Part shown: positions 1 through 8,344 of the stretch, one piece after another
How positions within the stretch are numbered: position 1 is the first letter of the stretch
Layout of the letters: each line of letters starts with the position of its first letter
Source: an uncultured Stenotrophomonas sp.
Lineage (GTDB): Bacteria; Pseudomonadota; Gammaproteobacteria; Xanthomonadales; Xanthomonadaceae
DNA: 64,000 nt
Assembly (NCBI RefSeq): GCF_913778665.1
Contig: NZ_CAJYVQ010000005.1
Coordinates: 62,001-126,000 of the forward strand
Reading direction: 5' to 3'
The notes under the pieces: generated by a model
Told to the model about the DNA's origin: nothing
The model's input: only the letters and a program-made list of their open reading frames with translations
The model's database searches: none
Made by a program: the position numbers and the translations under genes

Positions 1-1053
1 GCCGAAACGCTGCGGCGTGGCGCCGCCGCTGTGCTTGCGCGCAGCAACGCATCGAACCTGATGACCTACCACCTGGGCGGCGGTAACCCGACCGACCGCC
101 ATGCGGCGGCGCGCTGGCTGCAACCGATGCTGGGCGCGGTGGACGATGCCTGCCTGCTGCTGACCGAAGGCGCGCAGGTGGCGTTGTCGGCGATCCTGCT
201 GAGCCAGAGCCGCGACGGCGATGCCATCCTATGCGATGCGCTGGTGTATCCCGGCCTGTTGCAGGCGGCCGCAGCACTCGGCCGGCGATTGCTGCCCGTG
301 GCCAGCGACGAACACGGCATGTGCCCCGACGCGCTGGCGCGACAGGCACGCGAAAACGGCGCACGGCTGGTCTATCTCAACCCCAGCTGCCAGAACCCGA
401 CCGCGCTGACCCTGCCGTTGCAACGGCGCGAGGCACTGGCTCGGGTGCTGGAACGCGAAGGCCTTCTGGCGATCGAGGATGATCCGTACTGGCACCTTGC
501 CGAGGACGCACCAACACCGCTGGCGACACTGGCGCCACGCCATGTGTTCTACGTGGCAACGCTGTCGAAGGTGATCAGCCCCGGCCTGCGTACTGCCTTC
601 GTGCACTGCCCAGGCGCCGCACACGCCGAGGCGATGACAGCCGCACTGCGGGCAACGCGGTTGATGGGCCATCCGCTGGTGTCGGCGCTGGCCAGTCAGC
701 TGCTGCTGGATGGCTCGGCACAGTCGCTGCTGGCGCAGGTACGCAGCGAGGCACGTGAGCGCATGCGGATGGCGCGGTACCTGCTGGCGCCGTCGCTGCT
801 GCAGCGTGCCGAGGGCCTGCATGCCTGGTGCCGGATACCGGCGCCGTGGACCGATGCGACCCTGGTGCGTATCGCCCAGCTGCAGGGGCTGGCGATCGCA
901 CCGTCATCGGCATTCTGCCCGCCGGGGGTGCTGCATCCGAATGGCGTGCGGCTGTCGCTGGGGCTGGCAGCGGACCGCAGGCAACTGGAAAGCGCGTTGC
1001 GTCGGATCGACCGCCTGTTGTTGTCGGATGCCTTGCCGGCGATCGAACGGTAG
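1..1053 (+). CDS. MocR-like PLP-dependent aminotransferase-fold protein, 5' end outside window
   Basis: The frame is open from the first base, so 350 codons of a longer gene are visible. The visible part is a fold-type I aminotransferase domain: an NPSCQNPT segment, an acidic EDDPYW segment, and the PLP-lysine motif TLSKVISPG with Lys at about residue 190 of the visible part. This sequence style is typical of MocR/PdxR regulators, in which the domain follows an N-terminal GntR helix-turn-helix of about 70 residues. That region would lie outside the window, so a plain class I/II aminotransferase remains possible. The gene converges on the PLP-enzyme gene at 1187-2488. Confidence 0.8.
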   Translation, partial: AETLRRGAAAVLARSNASNLMTYHLGGGNPTDRHAAARWLQPMLGAVDDACLLLTEGAQVALSAILLSQSRDGDAILCDALVYPGLLQAAAALGRRLLPVASDEHGMCPDALARQARENGARLVYLNPSCQNPTALTLPLQRREALARVLEREGLLAIEDDPYWHLAEDAPTPLATLAPRHVFYVATLSKVISPGLRTAFVHCPGAAHAEAMTAALRATRLMGHPLVSALASQLLLDGSAQSLLAQVRSEARERMRMARYLLAPSLLQRAEGLHAWCRIPAPWTDATLVRIAQLQGLAIAPSSAFCPPGVLHPNGVRLSLGLAADRRQLESALRRIDRLLLSDALPAIER

Positions 1054-1150
1054 CGCTGGTCCCTGCCCGGCGAGACGAAGGGTTGGCCCGGTGGATCCAC
1101 GCCATGCCTGGATAGGATATGCCCACCAACGGTCGGCACCCGCCAGACCG

Positions 1151-1177
1151 GTCGTGCCGGCCGCTGGCCGGCAGTAC
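1151..1177. repeat. SMAG-like palindromic repeat
   Basis: A 7-bp perfect stem, GCCGGCC and GGCCGGC around a GCT loop, sits between two convergent genes. It matches the core of the GTAG-type palindromes elsewhere in the window, although the GTAG end is degenerate here (GTCG). It may help stop transcription from either side. Confidence 0.55.
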
Positions 1178-1186
1178 CGTTTACTG

Positions 1187-2488
1187 TCAGGCCAGGGCGG
1201 AGAGAGCCTGCACCAGAGCGTCCATCTGCGCTGGCCGGGTGAATACCGACGGTGTCACCCGCACGCAGGCACCCGATTCCAGTCCATCGCGATAGGTGGT
1301 GAAGATCCGATATTCATCCAGCAGGCGCTTCTGCAGTACCTGGTTCTGTTCCACCGAGGTGTGGCCGCGCAGGCGGAAACTGGCCAACGCACTGGCCAGC
1401 GCCGGATCCGGCGGAGACAGCACTTCGATATGCGCCATCTGCCGCGCGGGCACCGTCCAGCGTTCACGCAGGTAGCGCAGGCGCGCCTGCTTGTTGGCGG
1501 CACCGATACGCTGGTGCAATGCGATCGCCTCCGGCAGCGCCAGGTAGGCGGCGAAGTTGACCGTACCGGTATGAACGCGGCTGCCGACACGGCCATCGTC
1601 GGTCTCGCCCATGTACGGGTCCAGGTCCGCCACACGCCCCCTGCGCACGTACATCGCGCCGACGCCGACCGGCGCACCGATCCACTTGTGCAGGTTGATG
1701 CCAACGAAATCAGACTTCAGCTGCGGCACCGTGTAGTCGATCTGGCCGAACCCGTGCGCGGCATCGACGATCACATCGATACCACGCGCACGTGCGCGTT
1801 CGGCAATCTCGGCCACCGGCAGCACCAGCCCGTGGCGATGGCTGACCTGGGTCAGCAGCACCAGCTTCAGCCGCGGCAATCGCGCGAATGCGGTCTCGTA
1901 GGCCTCCACGGCCTGCGCGTGGTCCGGCACCGGCGGCAGCGCGATCCGCTCGACCTGTACGCTACGACGCTGCTGCAGCCAGCGCATCGCTCCGATCATG
2001 CTGTCGTAGTCGATGTCGGCGTACAGCACCTGGTCGCCCGGCTGCAGGCGGTTGTAGCCGCCGATCAACGCCAGCATCGCTTCGGTGGCGCCCCGCGTCA
2101 GTGCGATCTCATCGGCGCCGACACCGAGCAGTTCGGCCACCTGCCGCTGTACCCCCATGTACTGTGCCGGGAACGCGCGGCGCCCATACCAGGCGTTACC
2201 ACGATTCACCTCGGCGCTATGGTGCTGGTAGCTGGCCAGCGTCTCGCGGCCCATCGCCCCCCAGTAGCCGTTCTCCAGGTGGTTCACTTCATCGGTGATG
2301 TCGAAGTGGCTGGCCACGGTCGACCAGTAGTTCTCATCGTGGGCCAGCATGTCCGGCGCCACGGTCGTCGCGGGAATCTCCATGGCCGCAGCGTAATGCG
2401 AAGTACCGCTGGCAGCGAGTGAAGGCAACGCCGCAGCGGCCGGCAGCAATGCACCGGCACGCAGCAGGGAACGACGACGAGCGTCCAT
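1187..2488 (-). CDS. Tat-exported class V aminotransferase-family PLP enzyme (PvdN/isopenicillin-N-epimerase-like)
   Basis: This 433-residue protein begins with a twin-arginine signal (RRRSLLRAG followed by an Ala/Leu-rich stretch), so it probably folds with PLP in the cytoplasm and is exported to the periplasm. The class V aminotransferase core is clear: DAAHGFGQ with the PLP Asp at 242, and NLHKWIG with the Schiff-base Lys at 268. Known periplasmic relatives include PvdN of Pseudomonas, which modifies the pyoverdine side chain. The substrate here is unknown. The start codon overlaps the stop of the upstream TonB-receptor gene by one base (TGATG), so the two are translationally coupled and probably work on the same imported or matured compound. 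Confidence 0.82.
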   Translation of the reverse strand: MDARRRSLLRAGALLPAAAALPSLAASGTSHYAAAMEIPATTVAPDMLAHDENYWSTVASHFDITDEVNHLENGYWGAMGRETLASYQHHSAEVNRGNAWYGRRAFPAQYMGVQRQVAELLGVGADEIALTRGATEAMLALIGGYNRLQPGDQVLYADIDYDSMIGAMRWLQQRRSVQVERIALPPVPDHAQAVEAYETAFARLPRLKLVLLTQVSHRHGLVLPVAEIAERARARGIDVIVDAAHGFGQIDYTVPQLKSDFVGINLHKWIGAPVGVGAMYVRRGRVADLDPYMGETDDGRVGSRVHTGTVNFAAYLALPEAIALHQRIGAANKQARLRYLRERWTVPARQMAHIEVLSPPDPALASALASFRLRGHTSVEQNQVLQKRLLDEYRIFTTYRDGLESGACVRVTPSVFTRPAQMDALVQALSALA

Positions 2489-4890
2489 CAGAAGGTCAGC
2501 CGGTACTGCGCGTACAGGTTGGCACCGTCGGTGTCATACGGCGCGTTGCGCGAGTAGACCAGGCCTCGGCTGGCCTGGAACGTTGCCTCGTCCGGATAGC
2601 GGTCGAACACGTTGTCGGCGCCGACGCGCAGGCTGTGGTGTTCGTTGATGCGATAGCCCAAGGCCAGGTCGAGGAAGCTCATCGCACCGAAGCGCTGGTA
2701 GATGTCGCCGGCCGCGTTGCCGCTGGAATCGGTCCAGGCACCGTAGTAGCGCATGCGCGCCATCAGCGACCAGGCGCCAATGTCCCAGCTGCCGGTCAGG
2801 CTGCCCTTGTGCGCGGGCAGGCGGTCCTCGAACAGCACGCGCTGGGTTTCGTTGGTGGCCACCGAGGTGCGGCCGTTGTCCACGCGGGTACGGTTGTAGT
2901 TGTAGGCCAGGGTCAGCGTCATGCGGCCGGCGCCGAGATCGCGCGGGTAGTTGCCGACCACGTCCACGCCGGTGGTGGTGGTGTCGAAGTCGTTGGTGAA
3001 GTAGTTCACCGAGGTATAGCCAAGCGGATTGGGCGTACCGGCCGGAATGGCGAAGCTGGCCGACTGGCTGAAGCGGTCGGTGAGCTTGATCTGGTAGACG
3101 TCCACCGAGCCTGACAGGCCCAGGTCGGTGCGCCAGGTCAGGCCCAGCGAGGCGGTGCGCGATTCTTCCGGCTTCAACGGCCTGGCGCCGAGCAGCTGCG
3201 CCAGCGGATCGTTCGGCGACAGGCGGCCACTGGTGAAGATCTGCAGCGTGCGCGTGTCCAGGCCCTGGCTGGTGCTGGTGGTGTTGAGCTGCGCCGGCGT
3301 CGGTGCGCGGAAGCCGGTCGACACGGTGCCGCGCAGGGCCACCTCCGGGGTGATCGCAAAGCGTGCCGAGAGCTTGCCATCCAGCGTGCTGCCGAAGCTG
3401 GAGAAGTCCTCGTAGCGGCTGGCTGCGCCGATGCTCCAGCGTTCGCCCAGCGGCACTTCAATATCCACGTAGGCGGCCTTGCTGCGCTGGCTCCACTGCC
3501 CGGCCTGGCTGGCCGAAAAGCCCGGCGCACCATTGGCATTGGCCTCCAGGCCCGCCACGGCGCCCGGACCCACCGCGTACGAGGCCGGATCACCGGCGCG
3601 CACCTGGTAGGTCTCCTGGCGGAACTCGCCACCAAAGGCGACGTTGACCGGCTTGGACAACGCAGCCACGTCCCATTCGTAATTGAAGTCGGCGTTGGCG
3701 TTCTTCTCGGTCTGGGTCAGGCGGCCGAGAACGAAGTCGGTCGGGCTGGCTGGGCCGAGCGAGGCATTGATCGAGTTCTTCAGGCTGTAGTCGATGGCGT
3801 TGCGACCATACGAAGCACTGACATCCCAGCGCAGCTTCGGCGTGATCTCGCCACGCAGGCCGCCAACCAGCTGCAGATCGTTCTGCACGTTGCCGTACTG
3901 CGGGCTGAAGCCGACCGGGTACAGCGAACGCAGGTTCCAGCCCGGGAAGATCGACGTGGTGCGGTAGGCACCGGTGGTGGTGTCCGGGTTGCGCCAGTTG
4001 AAATCGCTGACGCCATCACTGTGGCTGTAAAGACCGAACGCGTACAGCTCCAGCGCCTCGCTGGCGTTGGCCTTCACGTTGAAGCCAACGCGGCGGCTTT
4101 CCAGTTCCGGCTGGCCCCAGCGCTGCACCGGATTGGGCACGTCCAGCTCCGGATGCGCGGCCTGGAAGGCGATGGCATCCGGGCGCTGGCGGGTGCGCGA
4201 CGTGGCATCGGAATTGAACGACTCGGCGAACAGCACCAGGCTGCCATAGTCACCCAGCGACCAGCCGGTGCGCGCACTGAAGTCGCGCGAGGCACCGTCG
4301 CCCTGTGCGTACTGCGAGTAGCCTGCGGTGATCTCGGTGCCCGGGCCGTCTTCGAGAATGATGTTGATGACGCCGGCGATGGCATCCGAGCCGTACTGCG
4401 CAGACGCACCATCACGCAGTACCTCGATGCGCTTGATTGCACTGGTCGGAATCTGCGCCAGGTCGGCGGCCTGCGCGCCACGGTTGCCGAGCAGCGCGCT
4501 GCGGTGGAAGCGGCGGCCGTTGACCAGCACCAGGGTCTGGTCCGGCGACAGGCCACGCAGGGTGGCCGGGCGCACGAACACCTGGCCATCGGCCATCGGC
4601 AGGCGCTGCACCACGAACGACGGCACCAGCTGGGCCAGCACGTCCTTCAGGTCGGTGGATTCAACGGACGTGATGTCTTCCTTGGTGAACACGTCCACCG
4701 GCGCCAGTGTTTCGAACTGGGTGCGGTTGGACGCGCGGGTACCGGTGACCAGCATCGCGTCGAGCTGGGAGGGCGCCGCACGGCTGCCGCTGGTGGCATC
4801 GACCGCATCGGATTCCGCTGCGATCGCGCCTCCTGCGCTGGCCATGGCAAGGGCAAGGAGGATGGAACGCGAAAGCTTCGAACGATGCAC
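2488..4890 (-). CDS. TonB-dependent outer membrane receptor
   Basis: The product has 800 residues from the chosen GTG start at 4890, which has GGAG eight bases upstream and puts a Sec signal (LSRSILLALAMASAGG) at the N terminus. An in-frame ATG at 4935 would add 15 residues without improving the signal. A plug domain follows, with VFVRPATLRGLSPD, VNGRRFHRS and the barrel-proximal ASAQYGSDAIAGVINI segment. The remainder is a long beta-barrel ending in Phe. The ligand cannot be read from sequence. It forms a two-gene operon with the Tat-exported PLP enzyme downstream, which suggests an amine- or peptide-containing ligand such as a siderophore; that is inference. Confidence 0.9.
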   Translation of the reverse strand: MHRSKLSRSILLALAMASAGGAIAAESDAVDATSGSRAAPSQLDAMLVTGTRASNRTQFETLAPVDVFTKEDITSVESTDLKDVLAQLVPSFVVQRLPMADGQVFVRPATLRGLSPDQTLVLVNGRRFHRSALLGNRGAQAADLAQIPTSAIKRIEVLRDGASAQYGSDAIAGVINIILEDGPGTEITAGYSQYAQGDGASRDFSARTGWSLGDYGSLVLFAESFNSDATSRTRQRPDAIAFQAAHPELDVPNPVQRWGQPELESRRVGFNVKANASEALELYAFGLYSHSDGVSDFNWRNPDTTTGAYRTTSIFPGWNLRSLYPVGFSPQYGNVQNDLQLVGGLRGEITPKLRWDVSASYGRNAIDYSLKNSINASLGPASPTDFVLGRLTQTEKNANADFNYEWDVAALSKPVNVAFGGEFRQETYQVRAGDPASYAVGPGAVAGLEANANGAPGFSASQAGQWSQRSKAAYVDIEVPLGERWSIGAASRYEDFSSFGSTLDGKLSARFAITPEVALRGTVSTGFRAPTPAQLNTTSTSQGLDTRTLQIFTSGRLSPNDPLAQLLGARPLKPEESRTASLGLTWRTDLGLSGSVDVYQIKLTDRFSQSASFAIPAGTPNPLGYTSVNYFTNDFDTTTTGVDVVGNYPRDLGAGRMTLTLAYNYNRTRVDNGRTSVATNETQRVLFEDRLPAHKGSLTGSWDIGAWSLMARMRYYGAWTDSSGNAAGDIYQRFGAMSFLDLALGYRINEHHSLRVGADNVFDRYPDEATFQASRGLVYSRNAPYDTDGANLYAQYRLTF

Positions 4891-5108
4891 GGCAGGACTC
4901 CGGGAGGACGCGACAGGGCCAGCACCTGTGCGCACACAACAGGCCTGGCCAAGGCGCGCAGTCTCGGCGCGATGTGTGAAGGAGGCATGACGTCAGTACG
5001 ACAGCTTGATGCGCCAACCAAGGTTGGCCCCTGCCAAGGCTCATCCTTGGATCCACGCCCGGCATGGAGGGGCAATGCAGACCCACGCCCCATCCCCGCA
5101 CACAGCGG

Positions 5109-5510
5109 CTAGCCGTTGCCGTCGTCGCCAAAGCCGAAACGGGCCGGCCGTGCCGTTCGCAGCGGAACGAACATCATGGCGGCGAACACCACCAAGGCGG
5201 GGGTGGACATGATCCAGATGCCCCGGTTGCGAATCCCGATCCCCATGAAGTCGACCTGCAGATCGCCGATCCACTGCAGCTGCGTCAGTATCATCACCAG
5301 CCCGCCGAGAGTCGCGCACGGCAACCCACCGTGACCGGCCCCAAGCAACGTCGGTGTCAGAAACCCGGCCAGCAACGCGAAGCCGACACGGTACACCCAG
5401 GGATTGCCGCGCCACCGTGGCGCACCGAACAGCATCAGCAGCATCAGCGCCAGGGTCAACAGACTGGGAAGTACCCAGAGGGCAAGCAGCATTTCGATCA
5501 TCTCGATCAT
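5109..5510 (-). CDS. small integral membrane protein, unknown function
   Basis: This 133-residue protein has about four hydrophobic segments (MLLALWVLPSLLTLALMLLM, a Gly/Leu-rich second, a WIMSTPALVVFAAMMF fourth) and an Arg/Gly-rich cytoplasmic-looking tail. The start at 5510 has GGAG about nine bases upstream; the N terminus reads MIEMIEM, so two in-frame ATGs within six codons are alternatives. I do not recognise a family. It is divergent from the AraC-type regulator gene at 5697. Confidence 0.55.
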   Translation of the reverse strand: MIEMIEMLLALWVLPSLLTLALMLLMLFGAPRWRGNPWVYRVGFALLAGFLTPTLLGAGHGGLPCATLGGLVMILTQLQWIGDLQVDFMGIGIRNRGIWIMSTPALVVFAAMMFVPLRTARPARFGFGDDGNG

Positions 5511-5696
5511 CGGCCGGGCTCCGCTGGCCTGGCATCCCACGCCGTCGATCGCATCTCCCTGCCCCCCATCACGTCCATGAAGCACGCATTGTTGCCGGTA
5601 CGCAGGCACGCGCAAGGCCCCGGCAGCGCAAGAACTGCTAAACGCCGCGCCTGCCGATCCGCTACTGTGCCGGCATTGGATGCGGGGAACGGCAGG

Positions 5697-6524
5697 ATGA
5701 GCGCGGCAGGCAAGGCGTTGTGGTACATCGAAACCCATGCGGAGCAGCCGCTGGCCCTGGCCGATATCGCAGCAGCAGCGGGGCTGTCGCCCTTCCATCT
5801 GTCACGCCTGTTCCAGGCCCGCACCGGCACCTCGGTGGTGCGCTACCTGCGTGGACGCCGCCTGACCGCCGCTGCTCAGCGGCTGGCCAACGGTGCGGGC
5901 GACATCCTGCAGGTGGCCTTGAGCGCCGGCTACACCACCCACGCTGCGTTCACCCGCGCCTTCTGCGAACAGTTCGGGCAGACCCCGGAGCGGGTGCGCG
6001 AACAGGGCACCGATGGGCTGGCGCTGGTGCAGGCGATCCGCCTGGACGATGCGCCGGCTGCCTGCGCTGAGGCACCACGGCTGCTCGACACGCCCGCGTT
6101 CCAGCTGGCCGGGATCGGCATGCGTCATACCCGCGACAGTGGCGGTGCGATTCCCGGGCAATGGGCCCAGCTCAACCGCGAATGGCCGACGCCGGCGCCG
6201 ATCAGTTTCGGCGTATGCTGCAACAGCGACGACGACGGCGGCTTCGACTACATCGCCGCGTTGCCGGTCAGTTCACTTCGCGCCGTGCCCACGCACTGGC
6301 AACGCGTGGACGTGCCCGCACGGCGCTATCTGGTGGCCTGGCACGGTGGGCATATCTCGGCCATCCGTTCCACCTGGTTCTGGCTGCTGGACCACTATCT
6401 GCCCGGGTCTGGCCTCAGCCTGGCCGACGCGCCTGACCTGGAGCGCTACGACACCCGCTTCGATGAGCACACCGGCAATGGCGGCGTGGAGATCTGGTTG
6501 CCGGTAGACGAGCGTCCCTGCTGA
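5697..6524 (+). CDS. AraC-family transcriptional regulator with GyrI-like effector domain
   Basis: The 275-residue product carries two AraC-type helix-turn-helix units in residues 5-105 (LALADIAAAAGLSPFHLSRL and LQVALSAGYTTHAAFTRAF). A C-terminal domain from about 120 to 270 resembles the GyrI/Rob ligand-binding fold. This layout is shared with Rob- and SoxS-like regulators that bind small hydrophobic ligands. The ATG at 5697 follows GGGGAACGGCAGG; a longer open frame upstream lacks coding character. The downstream hydrolase begins within 15 bases of the stop, so the two may be co-transcribed and the hydrolase may be a target. The ligand is unknown. Confidence 0.88.
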   Translation: MSAAGKALWYIETHAEQPLALADIAAAAGLSPFHLSRLFQARTGTSVVRYLRGRRLTAAAQRLANGAGDILQVALSAGYTTHAAFTRAFCEQFGQTPERVREQGTDGLALVQAIRLDDAPAACAEAPRLLDTPAFQLAGIGMRHTRDSGGAIPGQWAQLNREWPTPAPISFGVCCNSDDDGGFDYIAALPVSSLRAVPTHWQRVDVPARRYLVAWHGGHISAIRSTWFWLLDHYLPGSGLSLADAPDLERYDTRFDEHTGNGGVEIWLPVDERPC

Positions 6525-6537
6525 CATGGAGCTGAAG

Positions 6538-7617
6538 ATGCGTATGAACACCGCGATTGCCGGGTTGCTGCTGATGGTATCGGCGCTCTCCGCGCGCGCA
6601 GACGGCAGCTGGACCGCCGGCGAGCGCCATGGCACCACGACGGTGGCCAGTGCCGTCGTGCGCGACGCAGCGCAGCGCGACGCGCTTCGCTACACGGTCT
6701 GGTATCCGGCACCGGCCAGCAGCCGGGAAACTGCGCTGACCATCGGCCCACCCGACGCGCCGCTTTTCGACGTCGGCCGGTCGGCCAAGGATGCACCGGT
6801 CGCGGGTGATCGCCTGCCCACGCTGCTGCTGTCACACGGTAACGGCGGCAGTGCACGCATGATGGGCTGGTTGGGCACGGCGCTGGCGCGGGACGGCTAT
6901 CTGGTGATCGCGGTGGATCATCCCGGCAACAACGGTGCCGACGAGATGACGCTGACCGGCAGCATGCTGAGCTGGCTGCGCGCGGACGATCTGCGCGCCG
7001 CGTTGGCGGCGGTGAAGGCCGATCCGAATCTGGGACCCCATGTCGACGCCGGACGACTGGGCGTGGTCGGCTTCTCCGCCGGCGGTTACACCGCGCTGCT
7101 GGCCGCTGGCGCACGCCCCGACTTGCAACGACTGCTGGCGTTCTGTCGCGCACATCCCGATGACGGCGTCTGCCAGCCGCAGCAGGAGGCCGCCATGCAC
7201 ACGATGCAGGCGCGCCTGGCCGCTGCCGCTTCACCCGCGCTTGCCCCCTGGATCGCCGAGGCCGACGCACAGCGCGCGATTCCTGGCGTGCGTGCCGTGT
7301 TCCTGCTGGCGCCCGCCATCGTCCAGGCGTTCGCGCCCGCGCAGCTGTCCGCGTTGCAGCAGCCGGTGTCGATCACGCTGGGCGAGGCTGACACGGTTGC
7401 GCCGCCGGAAACCAATGGTGCGGCCGCACAGGCGCACATCCCGCACGCCACGCTGCAACGCCTGCCGGATGTGGGTCACTACGACTTCCTGGCGGACTGT
7501 ACCGCTGTGGGCATGCAGAGGCTGCCCGAGCTCTGCAGCACTGCGGTTGCCAGGACGAGAACCCACCGGCAGGCGATGGATGCAGCCGTGCGATTCTTCG
7601 CCGACGCGTTGCGCTAG
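6538..7617 (+). CDS. secreted alpha/beta hydrolase (dienelactone hydrolase/PAF-acetylhydrolase-like)
   Basis: The product has 359 residues and a Sec signal (MRMNTAIAGLLLMVSALSA). The ATG at 6538 is preferred over one at 6526 because GGAG lies six bases before it. Hydrolase features are the oxyanion-region LLSHGNGG, the nucleophile elbow GFSAGG with Ser180, and a late His314 in VGHYDF. Conserved-looking cysteines in FCRAHPDDGVC and DCTAVG could form a disulfide in the periplasm. The substrate is unknown. The gene lies directly after the AraC/GyrI regulator. Confidence 0.8.
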   Translation: MRMNTAIAGLLLMVSALSARADGSWTAGERHGTTTVASAVVRDAAQRDALRYTVWYPAPASSRETALTIGPPDAPLFDVGRSAKDAPVAGDRLPTLLLSHGNGGSARMMGWLGTALARDGYLVIAVDHPGNNGADEMTLTGSMLSWLRADDLRAALAAVKADPNLGPHVDAGRLGVVGFSAGGYTALLAAGARPDLQRLLAFCRAHPDDGVCQPQQEAAMHTMQARLAAAASPALAPWIAEADAQRAIPGVRAVFLLAPAIVQAFAPAQLSALQQPVSITLGEADTVAPPETNGAAAQAHIPHATLQRLPDVGHYDFLADCTAVGMQRLPELCSTAVARTRTHRQAMDAAVRFFADALR

Positions 7618-7671
7618 TGGCCGCCGGGTGCGACCGGGCGCTACAGTGATAGCGCCCACGGAGGAACGATC

Positions 7672-8343
7672 ATGCGCCTGCTGCACCTCACCCTGCCGGT
7701 CTCCGATGTCGGCGCCGTTGCTGCGTATTTTCACGATGTCCTGCAGCAACGCGTGGTCGGCAACCATGTGCACATCGGCTGGAGCACGATCGAGCTCCAG
7801 CCTGCGCAGGATCATCCGGTCGGTGGCGTGCACCTGGCCTTCAACGTGCCGGACAACCGCTTCGGCGAGGCGATGACCTGGCTGCGCGAGCGCACGCCGT
7901 TGCAGCGTAATCCGGCGGGACTGGACTACTTTGCGCTGGAGAGCAGCTGGCAGTCGCAGTCGGTGTACTTCACCGGCCCCGATGGCCTGATCCTGGAGCT
8001 GATCGGCCGTCGTCGCCTGCCGGCCAGTGCCCGCGAAGGTGCATTCCACGGCAGTGAGCTGACCTGCCTCAGTGAAGTCGGACTGCCCAGCCACGCTGTA
8101 GGCGCCATACGCGAACAGGCCAGCCAGCGATTCGGCCTGCAACCAATCAGCCCGCCCTCGCCGCAGTTCGCACCGATGGGCGATGACGAGGGCCTGCTGA
8201 TCGTGGTGGCGGCCGATCGGCGCTGGTTCCCCGAACAGAAAGACCTGCCCAACGCGCAGGGGCTGACGCTGCAGGTTGGCGATGTGGCCGGCCAGGGTAC
8301 GGTCGAGGAGGCCGCGCAGGGCTGGCGCGTGCAGGCGGGCTGA
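7672..8343 (+). CDS. VOC (glyoxalase/bleomycin-resistance) superfamily protein
   Basis: This 223-residue cytoplasmic protein starts with the VOC pattern LLHLTLPVSDVGAVAAYFHD and has a second half with the typical VYFTGPDGLILELIGRR strand. The family uses paired beta-alpha-beta-beta-beta units to hold a metal and acts on small molecules such as methylglyoxal adducts, dioxygenase substrates or antibiotics. The tail beyond residue 125 looks like a second, diverged unit. The substrate is not predictable. The start has GGAGG about nine bases upstream. Confidence 0.75.
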   Translation: MRLLHLTLPVSDVGAVAAYFHDVLQQRVVGNHVHIGWSTIELQPAQDHPVGGVHLAFNVPDNRFGEAMTWLRERTPLQRNPAGLDYFALESSWQSQSVYFTGPDGLILELIGRRRLPASAREGAFHGSELTCLSEVGLPSHAVGAIREQASQRFGLQPISPPSPQFAPMGDDEGLLIVVAADRRWFPEQKDLPNAQGLTLQVGDVAGQGTVEEAAQGWRVQAG

Positions 8344-8344
8344 G

